Both the position numbers and the translations under genes were made by a program. This document shows, piece after piece, positions 1-10,557 of a DNA stretch of 64,000 nucleotides. The DNA is from Gracilariopsis chorda (taxonomy: Eukaryota; Rhodophyta; Florideophyceae; Gracilariales; Gracilariaceae). The number at the start of each line of letters is the position of its first letter. Position 1 is the first letter of the stretch. Under the pieces are notes generated by a model, which worked only from the letters and a program-made list of their open reading frames with translations, was not told the origin of the DNA and did no database searches. The stretch covers positions 868,001 to 932,000 of the forward strand of contig NBIV01000001.1 of NCBI GenBank assembly GCA_003194525.1, read 5' to 3'.

Positions 1-336
1 TAGCGTTTTTGAGAAGAGCCATGAATCGTCAACTATTATTTTCACACAAGATGTGAATAGTGCAATCGACAAATGTCTTACAACCATTTGTGGTACATAC
101 CATACAGCGGCTACCATAAAACGGAGAGATTCATACTAAAATTGCCAAAAAAGACACAACATTGAAGTTTCAAGACCTAGTTCTCTAAACCACAAACCAC
201 CAACACGAGAGCTTACGTTAACTTCAAAACAGAGGAAAGCGGTCAGAAGAGACGGCAATTCAGCAGGCTGATTAGCAATTCAATCGACGAGGAAGAAACC
301 CGAAGAAAGTTACTGGAAGAGACGGCTGCTGGGGAG
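1..336. other. No recognisable gene
   Basis: No coding signal or repeat end is recognised here. The sequence leads into the 110-bp tandem repeat that starts near 337. Confidence 0.4.
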
Positions 337-668
337 CGTGATGGCCTATGGCCACTGCGATGGGAAGGAGAGCGATAGTTTACCGTTATAAGGCACTCAA
401 GAGAATGCACCAGCGCACTCTTTTTGCGCTTCCAAGTCCAGAGCTGGACAAGGCAATGGCCAGTGCGATGAGAAAGAGAGCGATGGTTTGCCGTGATCGG
501 GCATTCAAGAGCCTGCACCAGCGCCCACGTTTCGTGCCTTCAAAGACGGGTGTTGGACAGGGTGATGGGCAGTGCAATGGGAAGGAGAGCGATGCTTTGC
601 CCTAAGCGGGCACTCAAGAGCGGGTAACAGCGCCCAGTTTTTGTGCTTTGGAATTCAAAGCTGAGCAG
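337..668. repeat. Three-unit tandem repeat, period about 110 bp
   Basis: Three consecutive diverged units begin near 337, 452 and 560. Each carries the same run of landmarks: a gatggccagtgcgatg-like start, then gagagcgat, then cactcaagag, then caccagcgc, then a pyrimidine-rich end. The short reading frames across it are a by-product of the repetition and show no family resemblance. The array lies upstream of a copia LTR end (943-1032), so it may be part of an older element's flank or a host minisatellite. Function unknown. Confidence 0.7.
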
Positions 669-942
669 CTGCGGGAGGTGCCTCGCACGAGCTGCAGGGT
701 CCAGAGCTGATTGGATGCTAGCATTTATAGAATGACTTGGCACAAGGTGAGTCGGTACATATCTACATGGGCCCCGTGGCAGGCTGAACTCTGCGTTCTG
801 GTTGGTGTGAGTAAAATATGTTTTGCTGAGCTGTGGAAGTGGACCTCTGCTTACTGCTGAGGCTGAACTCTGTGCTGTCACTGGTGTAAAATCTACATTT
901 TGTACATTATGCATATTCAGCAAAAGCCGTTTTACCCCTTCT

Positions 943-1032
943 TTTTTAAACAGCATTACAGTAGGACAATGGTACTCATGGCAGCAACGATGACGACAAC
1001 AAGTAAACGGTAGGCATCTCCATCCTTTCACA
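943..1032 (+). mobile_element. Short copia LTR (5' LTR end)
   Basis: About 90 bp that match the sequences at 3624-3712, 6511-6594 and 18489-18587. Shared blocks are aaacagcattacagtaggac, a gatgacgacaa block and a terminal cca/ca. It ends in CA directly before a copia-type primer binding site. The recurrent length of about 90 bp suggests very short LTRs. The internal region that should follow is decayed or replaced by other insertions. Confidence 0.6.
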
Positions 1033-1044
1033 GGTTATGGGCCC
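1033..1044 (+). promoter_or_regulatory. Copia primer binding site (half initiator tRNA-Met type)
   Basis: GGTTATGGGCCC follows directly on the LTR end. It is nearly the reverse complement of the anticodon arm of eukaryotic initiator tRNA-Met, the primer type known from Drosophila copia, which uses a cleaved 5' half of that tRNA. The same site is present in degraded form at 3713-3722 after a related LTR. Confidence 0.6.
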
Positions 1045-1716
1045 TACGCTAAGATGACCGAGCACCTCCACATCTCCCCATACCCACACCTCCCCATACC
1101 CGCACCTCCCACACGTACACCTCCAAACCCACCACACTCACTATCATCACGATACCTTCCCCAGCTACCCACCTAGCACGGCGCCAAATGCGCAAAATCC
1201 AACAAAATCCTCGCATGAAACAAATTCTTTTACGCTAAACCTCTAGAACGGCCACTTCTGCAAAATGCAAGTGTGGTTCTACAGCAGTCTACTACATGAT
1301 GGTGCGTTTACGGCAGGCTGTTAACCCAGAACCTCTGTTGTCCGTGCAGCAAAGTGTCTGGTAGCTGTTCTAATAATAAAGCGGCAGACTTCGAAAAGTT
1401 GGCACGTTGTAAACAGCACCACAGATGCACCTTTCTTGATCACGAGGAGTACAGAGCCCACTTTGCTGCGATTCATCTCATGTGAGAAGCCCTACACCTC
1501 TTCTTTGTCCTTCGCAGGCAATAATTCAAGAAGCGCGTGCTTTTTCCTTCTGATATAGTTCAAAACGCAGAACCAAGCATACCATGCACGCCCACATACA
1601 GCGGCTTTACTTTATCGGTAGCCAAAATGAACCATAGTCTTTAGGCACTTCAAACTGCAATATTTGAGCGGTTCGGCACTAAGTTTTCATGACAAACCCT
1701 CTCCAAAAGACACAGC
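1045..1716. other. Unassigned; CA/CT-rich start of a lost copia interior
   Basis: The first ~150 bases are CCTCC/CATACC-rich, as in the gag leaders of the other copia copies in this window. The rest has no reading frame or repeat I can assign. It is followed by the pogo transposase remnant. Confidence 0.3.
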
Positions 1717-2870
1717 GTGTCTGCCAGTGTTCACAGACGCGTCTTTACAGCTTGTAATAGCAAAGTACCTGCACCACAACCTCGAAAGCCATCCGACATT
1801 CTATTGGCCATTCTGAAATGTGGTCTTCCTACCAAACTCTTTTCAGAGGAGGAAAAAATTACGGCTCAGAGCATTTTTGGGCTCACAGAATACAACACAC
1901 CCCTTATTAGACATGGGATGCAAGATTTTGTGGAACAATGTGTATCACTTCTTGCTCCATACTACCAAGAGCAAATCAATTTTATTGATAACCGCCCGTC
2001 TTCCGGATGGGTCCATCATCTTCTAAAGAGAAAGAACCTACAACGACATCACGTGCCAATACTAGAGGACAAACAAGTCGAGGCTGTCACAGCAGAAGTA
2101 CTGACGGAACATATTGCTCGTGTGGAGGCAGTTTTACACCGCCATAACGTCAACCACCCGGAACAATTTTTAACACAGACAAGACCGGTGATTCTTTCGC
2201 CGAAATTAAAGGCTGCAGTCTTCGGAAAAGAATCGGAAGGAAAGGATCACAGCTTGTGCAAAAAGCGATGGCCACAAAATAGAATTTGGATCTGGTGACC
2301 ATCAGGTCGGTGGTGTCAGGAAGTGGAAAGACGTACAAACATACCTGTTGTTGCATATCCAGAAAATTTATCATTACCGCAAATTTCGTGGCCAGGTGCA
2401 GTCATTGCATGCAGTGTTGCGAGAATGCTATCTCTTTCAACGAAACCCTCCTGGGGCCGACCCCCAAATAGTGTTCAAATACGCGCAAGGCTTTCTAAAT
2501 GAAAAGGAACATTTGCCCAGGAATAATCATACGCTCTCTCTTCTTTTTGACAGTTATAGAGTGCATGTGCAGTACAAGACCCTGAAGCTGTGTAAAGACA
2601 ACGGTGTGGTTTTCATTGCCCTTCAATCTCATATGTCGCATGTAACGCAGCCACTAGACGTTACGGTCTTCTACTCATACAAATCATTTTTGCAACACAA
2701 ACTGAATCTTGCAGCCCTACAGAAGAACAAACTTGACGCCTTTGGTGTCGGGTAGTGCGTATATAACGCCTACGCAAAGTCACATACCGCACCGAACATA
2801 ATATTCGGGTTTCAGAAGACTGGAATTTGGGACCTCGAACATCTCTCTCCAACTTTGAGCCGTTAGGAAA
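1717..2870 (+). pseudogene. pogo/Jerky-type DDE transposase, broken
   Basis: Remnant of a Tc1/mariner-superfamily transposase of the pogo branch (DDE_1 domain), which cuts and pastes DNA using three acidic residues. The N-terminal part (1717-2170) has the CENP-B-like helix-rich region, with a segment reading GWVHHLLKRKNL where pogo proteins have GW...F..R. Near 2170 a different frame reads FNTDKTG where NxDETG is expected, so the first catalytic motif is altered. From 2500 to 2755 the second motif is clear: LLFDSYRVH, then FIALQSHMSHVTQPLDV, which matches the LP.H.SH..QPLDV signature. At least two frameshifts and an in-frame stop near 2281 separate the parts. It cannot make a working enzyme. 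Family assignment is firm; the exact ends are not. Confidence 0.8.
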
Positions 2871-3623
2871 GTAAATGTCCGATAGAAATGGGAGTAAGGG
2901 AAGTTATGTCACGGTGACAGTCCTTGTTGAGAAGTTTAAGAAGAGTGGCCGTACCTTATCACGAGACGCAATTCTGGAGGAAGAGGGCACCTCAGAATTA
3001 ATACAATATTGGGTGCTGTCATCACAAACGACAAAGTGATGGAGGCTTTGAATGAACTAGAAGCCGTAAGAAAGATGCTTCTGCCACTAAGATGCCGCAG
3101 AAGGGAAAGCGAACTAAAAGAAACCAAAGGCACACATTCGCCGTCTGTGCAGCTTGCATCACAGCACGCTCTAATGCGCAAGCGCTTGAATGAAAATCAC
3201 CTGTTTCGTCGTGTTGAAAGGCGCTTGTGAGCGCAAAAGTTAGCGGCATTTATGCAGACACAGCTGACCATGGATTTTGAGAGGGTTGCAACTGGGAGTG
3301 GTGTGGGAGCAACCGAGTAGGTATTTGAGAAATAGACGCATTCCGGCGCAAATATCTTGTTCACAGTATGAATTGTACGTACATGGGTTGTGTTACACGG
3401 TTAAAGAGGAGCCGTGTAGATGAGTTTGCGACTTGTCACAGCGAGCTTGCGCTCTGGCCATTGCAAGCCGTTCGGTGACGGTTCTGTGGAATTGACGCCG
3501 TCGCATTTGGGTTCTGCATTGTCTAGATATGACCGTTTTATTGATCTTCACTGCCCAAAATGTGGCCCCTTGCCACATTATTGTGTGAAAAGCTAGAAAC
3601 GGTGATCCCAAATCTAACCCTTC
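2871..3623 (+). other. Possible pogo C-terminal tail, otherwise unassigned
   Basis: A lysine/arginine-rich 73-residue frame (3009-3230) could be the C-terminal helical tail of the pogo transposase just upstream, but it has no diagnostic motif. Nothing is recognised between 3230 and the LTR at 3624. Confidence 0.25.
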
Positions 3624-3929
3624 TGTCAAACACCATTACAGTAGAATATCAGTATTTAAGTCGTGAGATGACGACAACGAAGTAAAGTCAGGAGCTAGTG
3701 CCTCAGACTCACAGTTTATGGGCAGAAGGTAACTGCACCACATTCCTCCCCCTAAACTCCGACACTCTACAACAGAGCCCACGACACCCCGTCAAGCAAG
3801 TTGCCTAGGTCGCAACCTCTACCAAAACTCCCACATCCGAACCCTATACACCAATGCCTTTCTCACACTCAACAACACCCACGTACCCAAAGATACCACC
3901 CAACACCGCCGTACATCCATCATCGCCAT

Positions 3930-4476
3930 GGAACTCGAAAAATTCCGAAACTACCTGAACATGACACAGCCAACTACGCCCTGTGGTACTTAGCTCTGAA
4001 AAAATATGCCGCCGTAATCGACACTCTCTCAAATCTCTAGAAAACCCCTTACTCTCACTAAACCCCAAGTGTCGAAGGCGTTGCAAAACCACAAAAACCG
4101 CCTCCTAGCAGCCGCACTCGGAATCGTACCCATGGACATCCTTGGACTATTTCTCGTCCCAGGAGAAGAACCTACTCCCCATGCTCTCATCAACAGCGTT
4201 ATAGAATACATCAACCAGTCAGGTAAAGAAGACCATCAGTTCTTGAAGACCGAAGCCGAGAATATCCAGTACTCCAGCGAGTCCACCACTGACACCTATC
4301 TCGGCGAATATACCAAAGTCCGCGAGCGATTGGTGGCAGCCAAATACCCAGGAATTGAAGACGAAGAGAGGACAGTCGATTTCGCCTTATACGGACTAAA
4401 AAGCATCCCCAGCGTCACTTCCATCCTTGGTCCCATACAGGCAAACAAGCCGGAGACCATCAAGAGTTTTCCCTGA
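3930..4476 (+). pseudogene. copia gag fragment
   Basis: The frame 4069-4476 reads as a helical gag core (KALQNHKNRLL, then LGEYTKVRERLVAAKYPG), with the spacing of UBN2-type gag domains. An upstream piece near 3940-4040 reads KLPEHDTANYALWYLALK and matches the gag start of the copia at 14.5 kb (PELDTRNYALFYLTL). Gag forms the virus-like particle of the retrotransposon. The frame is broken at 4040 and ends without the zinc knuckle. Confidence 0.55.
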
Positions 4477-4679
4477 GTCTAAGTATCACTAGCCGTGCTC
4501 TATCGCCCCACTCTCACTGGTCTTCACACCACTCATACCCCACACCGAATCACCGGGGACTATGGCGCTCCGCTACCATCCTACACAGTCTATCAACCAA
4601 ATCAACGCCAACCGTTCAACGAACGTCGGATCCCATACCATCAACTGTGCTCGTACCACACACACGCACCACGGAACTC

Positions 4680-5283
4680 ACATTTCCCAACCTGATTTCA
4701 TCGATTTTATTCTCGAACAAACCGGGATGACGAACTATAACCTGATGCAAACGCCGTATAGCATGGTAAGAGTATTAGATCAGCAACCTTTCTCCCAACT
4801 GCTCACCTTCGAGCACGCGAAAAGGTTTCGTCACCTCATTGGGAAGATTCTGTATATAACAGACAGAACTCGGCCCGATATTGTCTACGCCACCAATTGT
4901 CAGGCACAACAAATGTGTAAACCGCAGCATCATTTTTTCCAAGTCCTCAAGGCTGTCTAGGGTACTTTAAAGGTACTCGCACACACGGAAGTTTTTACCC
5001 CAAACTGACGTGAGCAACCAGCCCCTGCATGCCTCTTACTGTCTACAGCCATGCAAACTTCGCTAATGAGAAGAACTATAAATCCATTACCGGTAATGTT
5101 CACTACATTCAATCCACCCCAGCCTCGTGGCCATCATGGAGACAAAACGTGGTAGCACTTTTGACTACCGAGTTGGAGTACATTGTCGCTACCAATGAAA
5201 CCCGGCATACCACTTGGATCATCAAAGTCTCACGGATGTTCACGGCCAGCCCCCAGAACCTATCAATGGAGCAATATACCTAG
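4680..5283 (+). pseudogene. copia RT C-terminus and RNase H fragment
   Basis: The first part reads LIGKILYITDRTRPDIVYA, the conserved copia segment linking RT to RNase H (usually LxYLTxTRPDIxYAV). After an in-frame stop at 4958-4960 the RNase H begins with YSHANFANEKNYKSITGNV, equivalent to SDADWAGDxxxRKSTSGYV, then LTTELEYIVA in place of the usual STxEAEYxA. The first catalytic Asp has become His (SHAN for SDAD). The frame closes at 5283 just before a GGAGG...CCTCC hairpin. Inactive. Confidence 0.75.
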
Positions 5284-6206
5284 GAGGGAAATCCTCCCAA
5301 AGTTTTTGCAGCCTTGCTCTCTTGTGGGTAGGCGCTGTGACAGGGCCCTCCGTACCACACGATGTTCGTATGTAAAACCAAGGTGGCTTCCGGCTATACC
5401 GACCGAGGTGATACCGAGAATCGGGTTACCAGCTAGTCAACGTAGTGCACAGGTGCGTGTGAGCGGTGTTTTGGTCCACGGAGAATTCAGAAAGGGAAAA
5501 TGGAAAAAGGGGAGAAACCAAAAGTGAAGGTACAATCCTTTGGGTCGTGCGGAAAGCAGAAAGAAATCCGGCGGTGGGAGGTGTTGGTTGTTCAGCCAGT
5601 ATGGCAAAACTCAATACTGAGTCGAACGGCTATCTGTTCCCAAAATAGAACGTAACCAAAATGGTAAAAACAGTGAACACTGGGCGAGCACACAGGGGAA
5701 GACAGATCAGTGGTCCTTGCTGATGCTTTGCGGTGGTTATAACTAGACCGAACGCGGTGAAATCCCAGCAGAAGTTGGTCACTTCGCGCAGGCGATAAAA
5801 TCAGAGCCGAGTCACAGCTTGTCTTTAATTCACGGTGAAACGGCAAAGCAGTCCTCTGTTAAGTACTATTGGGTCACAATAAACTGAGAATACTACCACT
5901 GTAGTGCGCCACACTTGTGGTCCACACACTTGTGTACATTAACGGCACTGCTGGCCACGACACACCACGACATGTGGCAATCATGCAAACCATGAATAAT
6001 ATCTATACACTTGACACGCGCCCATCTGCTCCAGCTACCACATAAATCACCCACGAAGGTTCCAAAAATACCAATTAAGATTCATATCGAATTTCACCCA
6101 ATACTTCGGAGAGACCACTCATACCTGAGTTGAACCGATGCCACGTCGATATTGAATCATTCATGGTCCACCTCGCCTAGAGTGTATGCGCGCGCATTGC
6201 AGTACA
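5262..6206 (+). repeat. Dispersed ~945-bp repeat, copy A
   Basis: The whole segment is present in inverted orientation at 39955-40900 (copy C). Its left ~250 bp recur in direct orientation, truncated, at 14970-15205 (copy B). Landmarks shared by all three are CTCTCTTGTG, CTCCGTACCACAC and a purine-rich GGGAAAAGGAGA-like run; copies A and C also share an AATAAACT signal near 5878. Because it begins within the end of RNase H, it is probably the 3' end and LTR of one copia family, but no matching 5' copy is present in the window. Confidence 0.7.
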
Positions 6207-6594
6207 CTACCCCCACCTTGTTGACAATCGCTCAGTCACGCTCATAACACAAAACTAGGCCCCGACCAAGCAACGGAAATACACTGACCATCATTATCTC
6301 CAGCATCATGTCACCCGCAACACCATCCGCATCCTCCGCATTCCAACGACGGCCATGAAAGCTGAAATCTTCACCGAACCATTGCACTGCGACCGTTTCG
6401 ATTTCCTTCGCACGGTGTTACACATCACCCCCAAACCGGAGCAAAAATGAGCTGCACCAACCGGGGGCTGTCAAGCAACATGCCTTCTTGCTCTGCAATA
6501 ATTTTGTAGCTTCAAAAAACATTAGAGTAGAATACCAGTATCCAAATGGTGAGACGATGACGACGAAGAAAGTCAGGAGCTAGTGCCTCACACC

Positions 6595-7106
6595 CACACC
6601 TTCCACCTTAGTATCCGCACCCTCACCGTTAGTGATTGTGTCGTTAGTGTGTGGCGTAGGCTGAGAATGTCTGAGCACCTGTGTGCAAGGAAGGAAACCC
6701 CTTTTACGGGGAGCCCCCCTTGTTGCTCACAATACACCCAGCCATGCACCTGCTCGATGTTTGCCACGTAAGACAGTCAGACAGCGCGCCCAGCAGTACA
6801 CCAAAAGGAGAGGCATAATATTAACCTCTTGGCTCCCAGAAAGTCTTAGCGGATATATAAAGCAAAAGTGACTGGCCAACGTAATGCCTTCAAGGACGGA
6901 TCTTTGTATTCATCAAAGTAGGCTATCCGTCGTACGATTGTGTCACTGCGTGCAAATCTCATGCAACATTGTGCACGTTTCATTTCATGCGTCTGTTCTT
7001 ATAGAAACGGTCTTGATCAGTCTAGACACCAGTACCTCAAAGGCTGAGGCTTGAACGTTACTTTACAGCCAATTCAACTACACAACTGTTTCCAACTGGC
7101 AAATCA
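6595..7106. other. No recognisable gene
   Basis: Only short overlapping frames without family resemblance are present between the copia LTR and the unknown frame at 7107. Confidence 0.35.
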
Positions 7107-7619
7107 ATGAAGCGAACGAACCGATTCAATGCCAAAGAAAGATACTCTCTGCCTGACAAGGAATCAAAGGGGTGCACAAAGAAAGTAAGAGATAAGACAT
7201 ACGATAGCTCTCTAAGAAATGTTCTTGAGTGTTCTTTAACAAATAAGACGAATACAATACAGCCTTTCAGCGTCTCAATGGTCAGAGATTGCACAGATGA
7301 ACAAAAGCGTGATAGAATCAATGACAAAATCGATATACAAGGAGATTTCCAGGATTGCAATATAACTGCAGAACTCTCCAAAGCAGACGGGGCTGCACAT
7401 CTGCGAGAAGCGTATTTGTGCGAGGTCAAGGGCATGAAGGCAGCAGCTGTGAGGATGTTCAGAGTAGAGGTGTCTTCGTACAAACCTGTGAACCGCATGA
7501 GAAATATACTCAGGATACAAAAATGTGTCTCAAATGCGGAGGAACTCCATGTTTTTGGGGACAGTACAGTAACGACTTATTCCCCGGGACAGATTCCAAA
7601 CCATCTCCACTGCGCTTAA
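7107..7619 (+). CDS. Unrecognised 170-residue reading frame
   Basis: A Lys/Arg- and Ser/Thr-rich, highly polar frame opening with ATG at 7107 and closed by TAA. I do not recognise a family. An overlapping frame (7355-7741) contains a CLKCGG metal-knuckle-like pair followed by a basic stretch, so the true coding frame may switch near 7500. It lies just outside the 3' end of the piggyBac transposase gene, in the opposite orientation. It might be an accessory or captured sequence in that element, or a chance frame. Confidence 0.25.
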   Translation: MKRTNRFNAKERYSLPDKESKGCTKKVRDKTYDSSLRNVLECSLTNKTNTIQPFSVSMVRDCTDEQKRDRINDKIDIQGDFQDCNITAELSKADGAAHLREAYLCEVKGMKAAAVRMFRVEVSSYKPVNRMRNILRIQKCVSNAEELHVFGDSTVTTYSPGQIPNHLHCA

Positions 7620-7741
7620 CAAGTTGTCGCAATGCAGTGCTGCGCAGAAACGCGTATCGTCAATACACATGTCTTAGACACGGTGTGCTAGGTAAGCGCA
7701 GAAAAGTTCGAATTTCTCATTGTGTTGTTGAAGCAATTTGA

Positions 7742-8113
7742 GAAAGGTATCCTGATCCAGCAGATTCTTCTCTGGGCTTCAAAGAGCAATGATGTTTTGC
7801 GTTACTGATTGAAGGAAAGGCGCAAATTTTAGAGAGAAGTTGAGCTTTGAATGAATCGATTACGATGATGATGCGATCTAGTTTGCGTGATAGCGGTATG
7901 AACAGCCTCAAAAACGTCAATAAGATCGTGACTCAGGTCATAAAGGTAGTGGAAGAAGGCAAAGCCGTACACATGAAATGCATAACTGCAAGTTGAACAT
8001 GCGTATATGGATATTTTCTGGCGTGTAGCCTATCTCATTATCGTACACAGATAACATTGTCTTTGCTTCCTATTAATAGGTTCAAGCAATACATGATGAT
8101 TTTTCGTTTTTCT
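7742..8113. other. No recognisable gene
   Basis: Lies 3' of the piggyBac transposase remnant. It may be that element's 3' flank. No terminal inverted repeat was identified. Confidence 0.3.
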
Positions 8114-9900
8114 CTAGTTCGCTGTTGAGGGTGATAATTGTGAATGCAAGGGCCTTCTTGCTGTGTTGAATTTCAGTAATGATCTCGCCAATTGCTCCGG
8201 AACACGGCGTTCCACTCTGTGCACATTGCATACAATTTCTGGTGCTGTAGAGGTTTGCATGGCTACGTACGAATTGAGAATGCCGGTGTCAATCAAGAAA
8301 GTGAACACATCCATTCAAACACGCAGTTTTCTGCGCATGATCGGGTTAGTTGACCTCAACTGATCGAAGCAATCGATGCCATTCATGAACGTATTATACG
8401 CCACAATATTTGGGGGAACCGCGATAGTTGTTCTGTGAAACGCTTCGTTTCCCAACCAACGCTCAAGTGGAGCTGGTTCATGTACACATTCGACACCATG
8501 GCTACATTTTTTAACTATTCGAGACAGCGGAGTGCAGGTCCAATCTTTTGTGTAGAATACTACAATCCTTTGGTCCTTGAACACGAGGTAACCGGCGTGT
8601 GGAGCAATTGTTGGTGTTTGATTTGGCTCTCAAGGTTTAGCACAAGCGTTTCACAATGCCCAGGGACCACTGAATTTGTTCCAAAGAAGAGCAATCGCCT
8701 CATTTACAGCCACCCAATGGAATACATGGATGTTATTTATCCTTACCACTCCCAGTAAGTTCATCTTGCGATCGCTCATGCGAAAGAGTTGGCGTGCGAG
8801 AGTATGCCGTGTATATAAGTTGTCCATAAGTGCTAGTCTTTGTGGATTTCTACTGATAGCTGCCTCACACTGATGGGTCAGTTGGAGGCCGCATAATGCC
8901 GATGAACTGCATTTGTTAATAAATTTTTTGTACAGGTTTCCGTCAAAAAACCTCTGAGTGTCCGAAACAGCGAAGTACATGCGACTGCGGGAGGAATACA
9001 CGTTCTATTTCCTGACACATTATCCCACATGGTATGTGCATAGAAATAATTCCACACAACGACGACATAGAATCGAATACCGAACTTAACCGGTTTGGAT
9101 CTCATATAGATCTTGCGGAGCTCCTGCCCTTCCGACGTGCTGTATTTTCGTCCAATGTTGTTACACTGACAGGTACCGCTATTGAGCTTGCGTTTTTCAG
9201 GACAGGTTGTAACATTATACGTGAATGCCATAGGGAGTCCGGAATGGCAGAAGTGTGTTCATAAAAGCAGTAAAGTGGAAGTACGCTACGAATATATTGA
9301 TAACTATCTCTTGACGTTATAGCTTGAAAATGTGATTGGCTGGCAATCATTTTCTTGCTCCAATAATCCTGGATCCCGTTTGACTTAGATAGTGAAGTCA
9401 CTACTTGAAGTCCAAGAAATTATCGAATTTCTATAACTGTCAGCTTCCTTTCCCATCGCTTTTTGAGTACTTTTAATGGTCCAGAACCTGCCAAACTCCA
9501 TAAACGTAGAGTTGAAAAACAAATTCATGAGTCTGGCCTCTCTCTTGTTATTTTGTGACGCACTTTGAACGAGTCCTCGTTTTAGAATATGAGGTTATGA
9601 GTTGCACACCACCCATCGTTTGCAGTTGGGAATGTTTTCAAATATCCCCTGTTGTGCGGGAAGTATAGGAGAAATATCCAAGCTTTCGTCATCATTACGC
9701 TCATCTGCAGTGTACAGTTTTTCTTCATTGCAATCACTCTCGTACAGTTCTCTCTCTGAAACCTGAGGTAGAGTGACTGTACAGTTAGTATTGAATTCAG
9801 TGCCTTCGCCCATTCTCTGGTCATGATGATGCAGTTGTTTGGATGCCTTACCGTTTGCTATCGGACAATGTTCGATGTTCAGGAAGTTCATGAACAAATG
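8114..9900 (-). pseudogene. piggyBac-type transposase, broken
   Basis: Remnant of a DDE_Tnp_1_7 (piggyBac) transposase, a cut-and-paste enzyme. From the N-terminus (9897 downward) there is an acidic region, then MRSKPVKFGIRFYVVV and MWDNVSGN (9100-9000), then MDNLYTRHTLARQLF (8800s), then VVFYTKDW and YNTFMNGIDCFDQLRS (8400s), and finally FTFLIDTGILNSYVAMQ (8300). These match the family in order; MDN..YT and YN.FM.G.D..DQ are its strongest signatures. A TGA at 8315-8317 stands where family members have tryptophan after the RRKxRxW motif, so a TGG codon was probably lost by one G-to-A change. Other frameshifts lie near 8600, 8900 and 9600. No 5-bp TTAA-flanked ends were found. Confidence 0.85.
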
Positions 9901-10234
9901 AGTAACTCTGTGATAACGTGTTGGGAGTTACAGGACGGTTATAAAGTCACAAAAATTCCAGAGTGGAGTACTGTGCTCCAGAATTTCAATCACTAGCCAC
10001 AACCTATACGACTTTCTTGTAAACGTTTCTGGTTTTGTCAGTTTGAAACCAATGAGTTGTGCTCGTTTATCTGATACATATATAAAAATAAAATATCTCT
10101 CCAGCACATAACTGTCAACCAACCCTGTGGTAGTGCGCTCAGTATCTACCCACTACAAATTTGACAACTATTCCTTCTAACGTATTTACATATCTGTTTA
10201 GATTTTGGGAGCGAAAGGGATAAGGGTAGGTGGG
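9901..10234. other. No recognisable gene
   Basis: Spacer between the piggyBac remnant and the left direct repeat of the DIRS-like element. Nothing recognised. Confidence 0.3.
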
Positions 10235-10435
10235 CGGTAGAGAGAGGCATGCCGGTGATCTCCGAGACCGCCGGCATTCTAATCTCTCTTTTGTACAACC
10301 AGCGGCACGGTCGATAGATTGGATCAGTGATCAATGTTTTGTACGAGCTGTGCACGCCACATACGTGGCCGGTCTCCTTATGCATATGAATTTGTGTCGT
10401 TTGCATAAACGAGTGTCTAAAATGAACAAAACCCT
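10235..10435. repeat. Left direct repeat of DIRS-like element
   Basis: Related over ~200 bp to 14278-14472 in the same orientation. Shared blocks are GAGAGGCATGCC, TGATCTC..GAGAC, GATTGGATCAGT-like, TGCATATGAATTTGTGTC and TTGCATAAA. The first third folds into an imperfect hairpin (GCCGGTG against CGCCGGC). The two copies flank RT and recombinase remnants, so they are the best candidates for the element's terminal or split direct repeats. Confidence 0.65.
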
Positions 10436-10557
10436 CCAACACGCTTGATTGCGCACCGTTCTAGGTTCCCGTGCTTGCAACTGCCATTTTATAGAGCGGT
10501 GGCATCAGCACTACGACGCGATGGAGAGCGAAACATTCAGAACGACGCCGGAGTCAA

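Larger units (their letters stand above)
3624..6594 (+). mobile_element. Internally deleted Ty1/copia element with short LTRs
   Basis: Bounded by two related ~85-90 bp LTR sequences (3624-3712 and 6511-6594), sharing the block AGTCAGGAGCTAGTGCCTCA. The left one starts TGTCAAACA and ends CACA, followed by a degraded copia-type primer site. Inside are a gag remnant (about 3930-4476) and an RT C-terminus plus RNase H (about 4680-5283). Protease, integrase and the catalytic RT core are missing. A ~945-bp repeat (5262-6206), also found inverted at 40 kb, lies between RNase H and the right LTR. The element is a deletion derivative and could only be mobilised in trans, if at all. Confidence 0.6.

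Noticed and set aside
7107..7741. Zinc-ribbon protein from CLKCGG
   Set aside because: Only one cysteine pair is convincing and the frame switches, so no domain is claimed.
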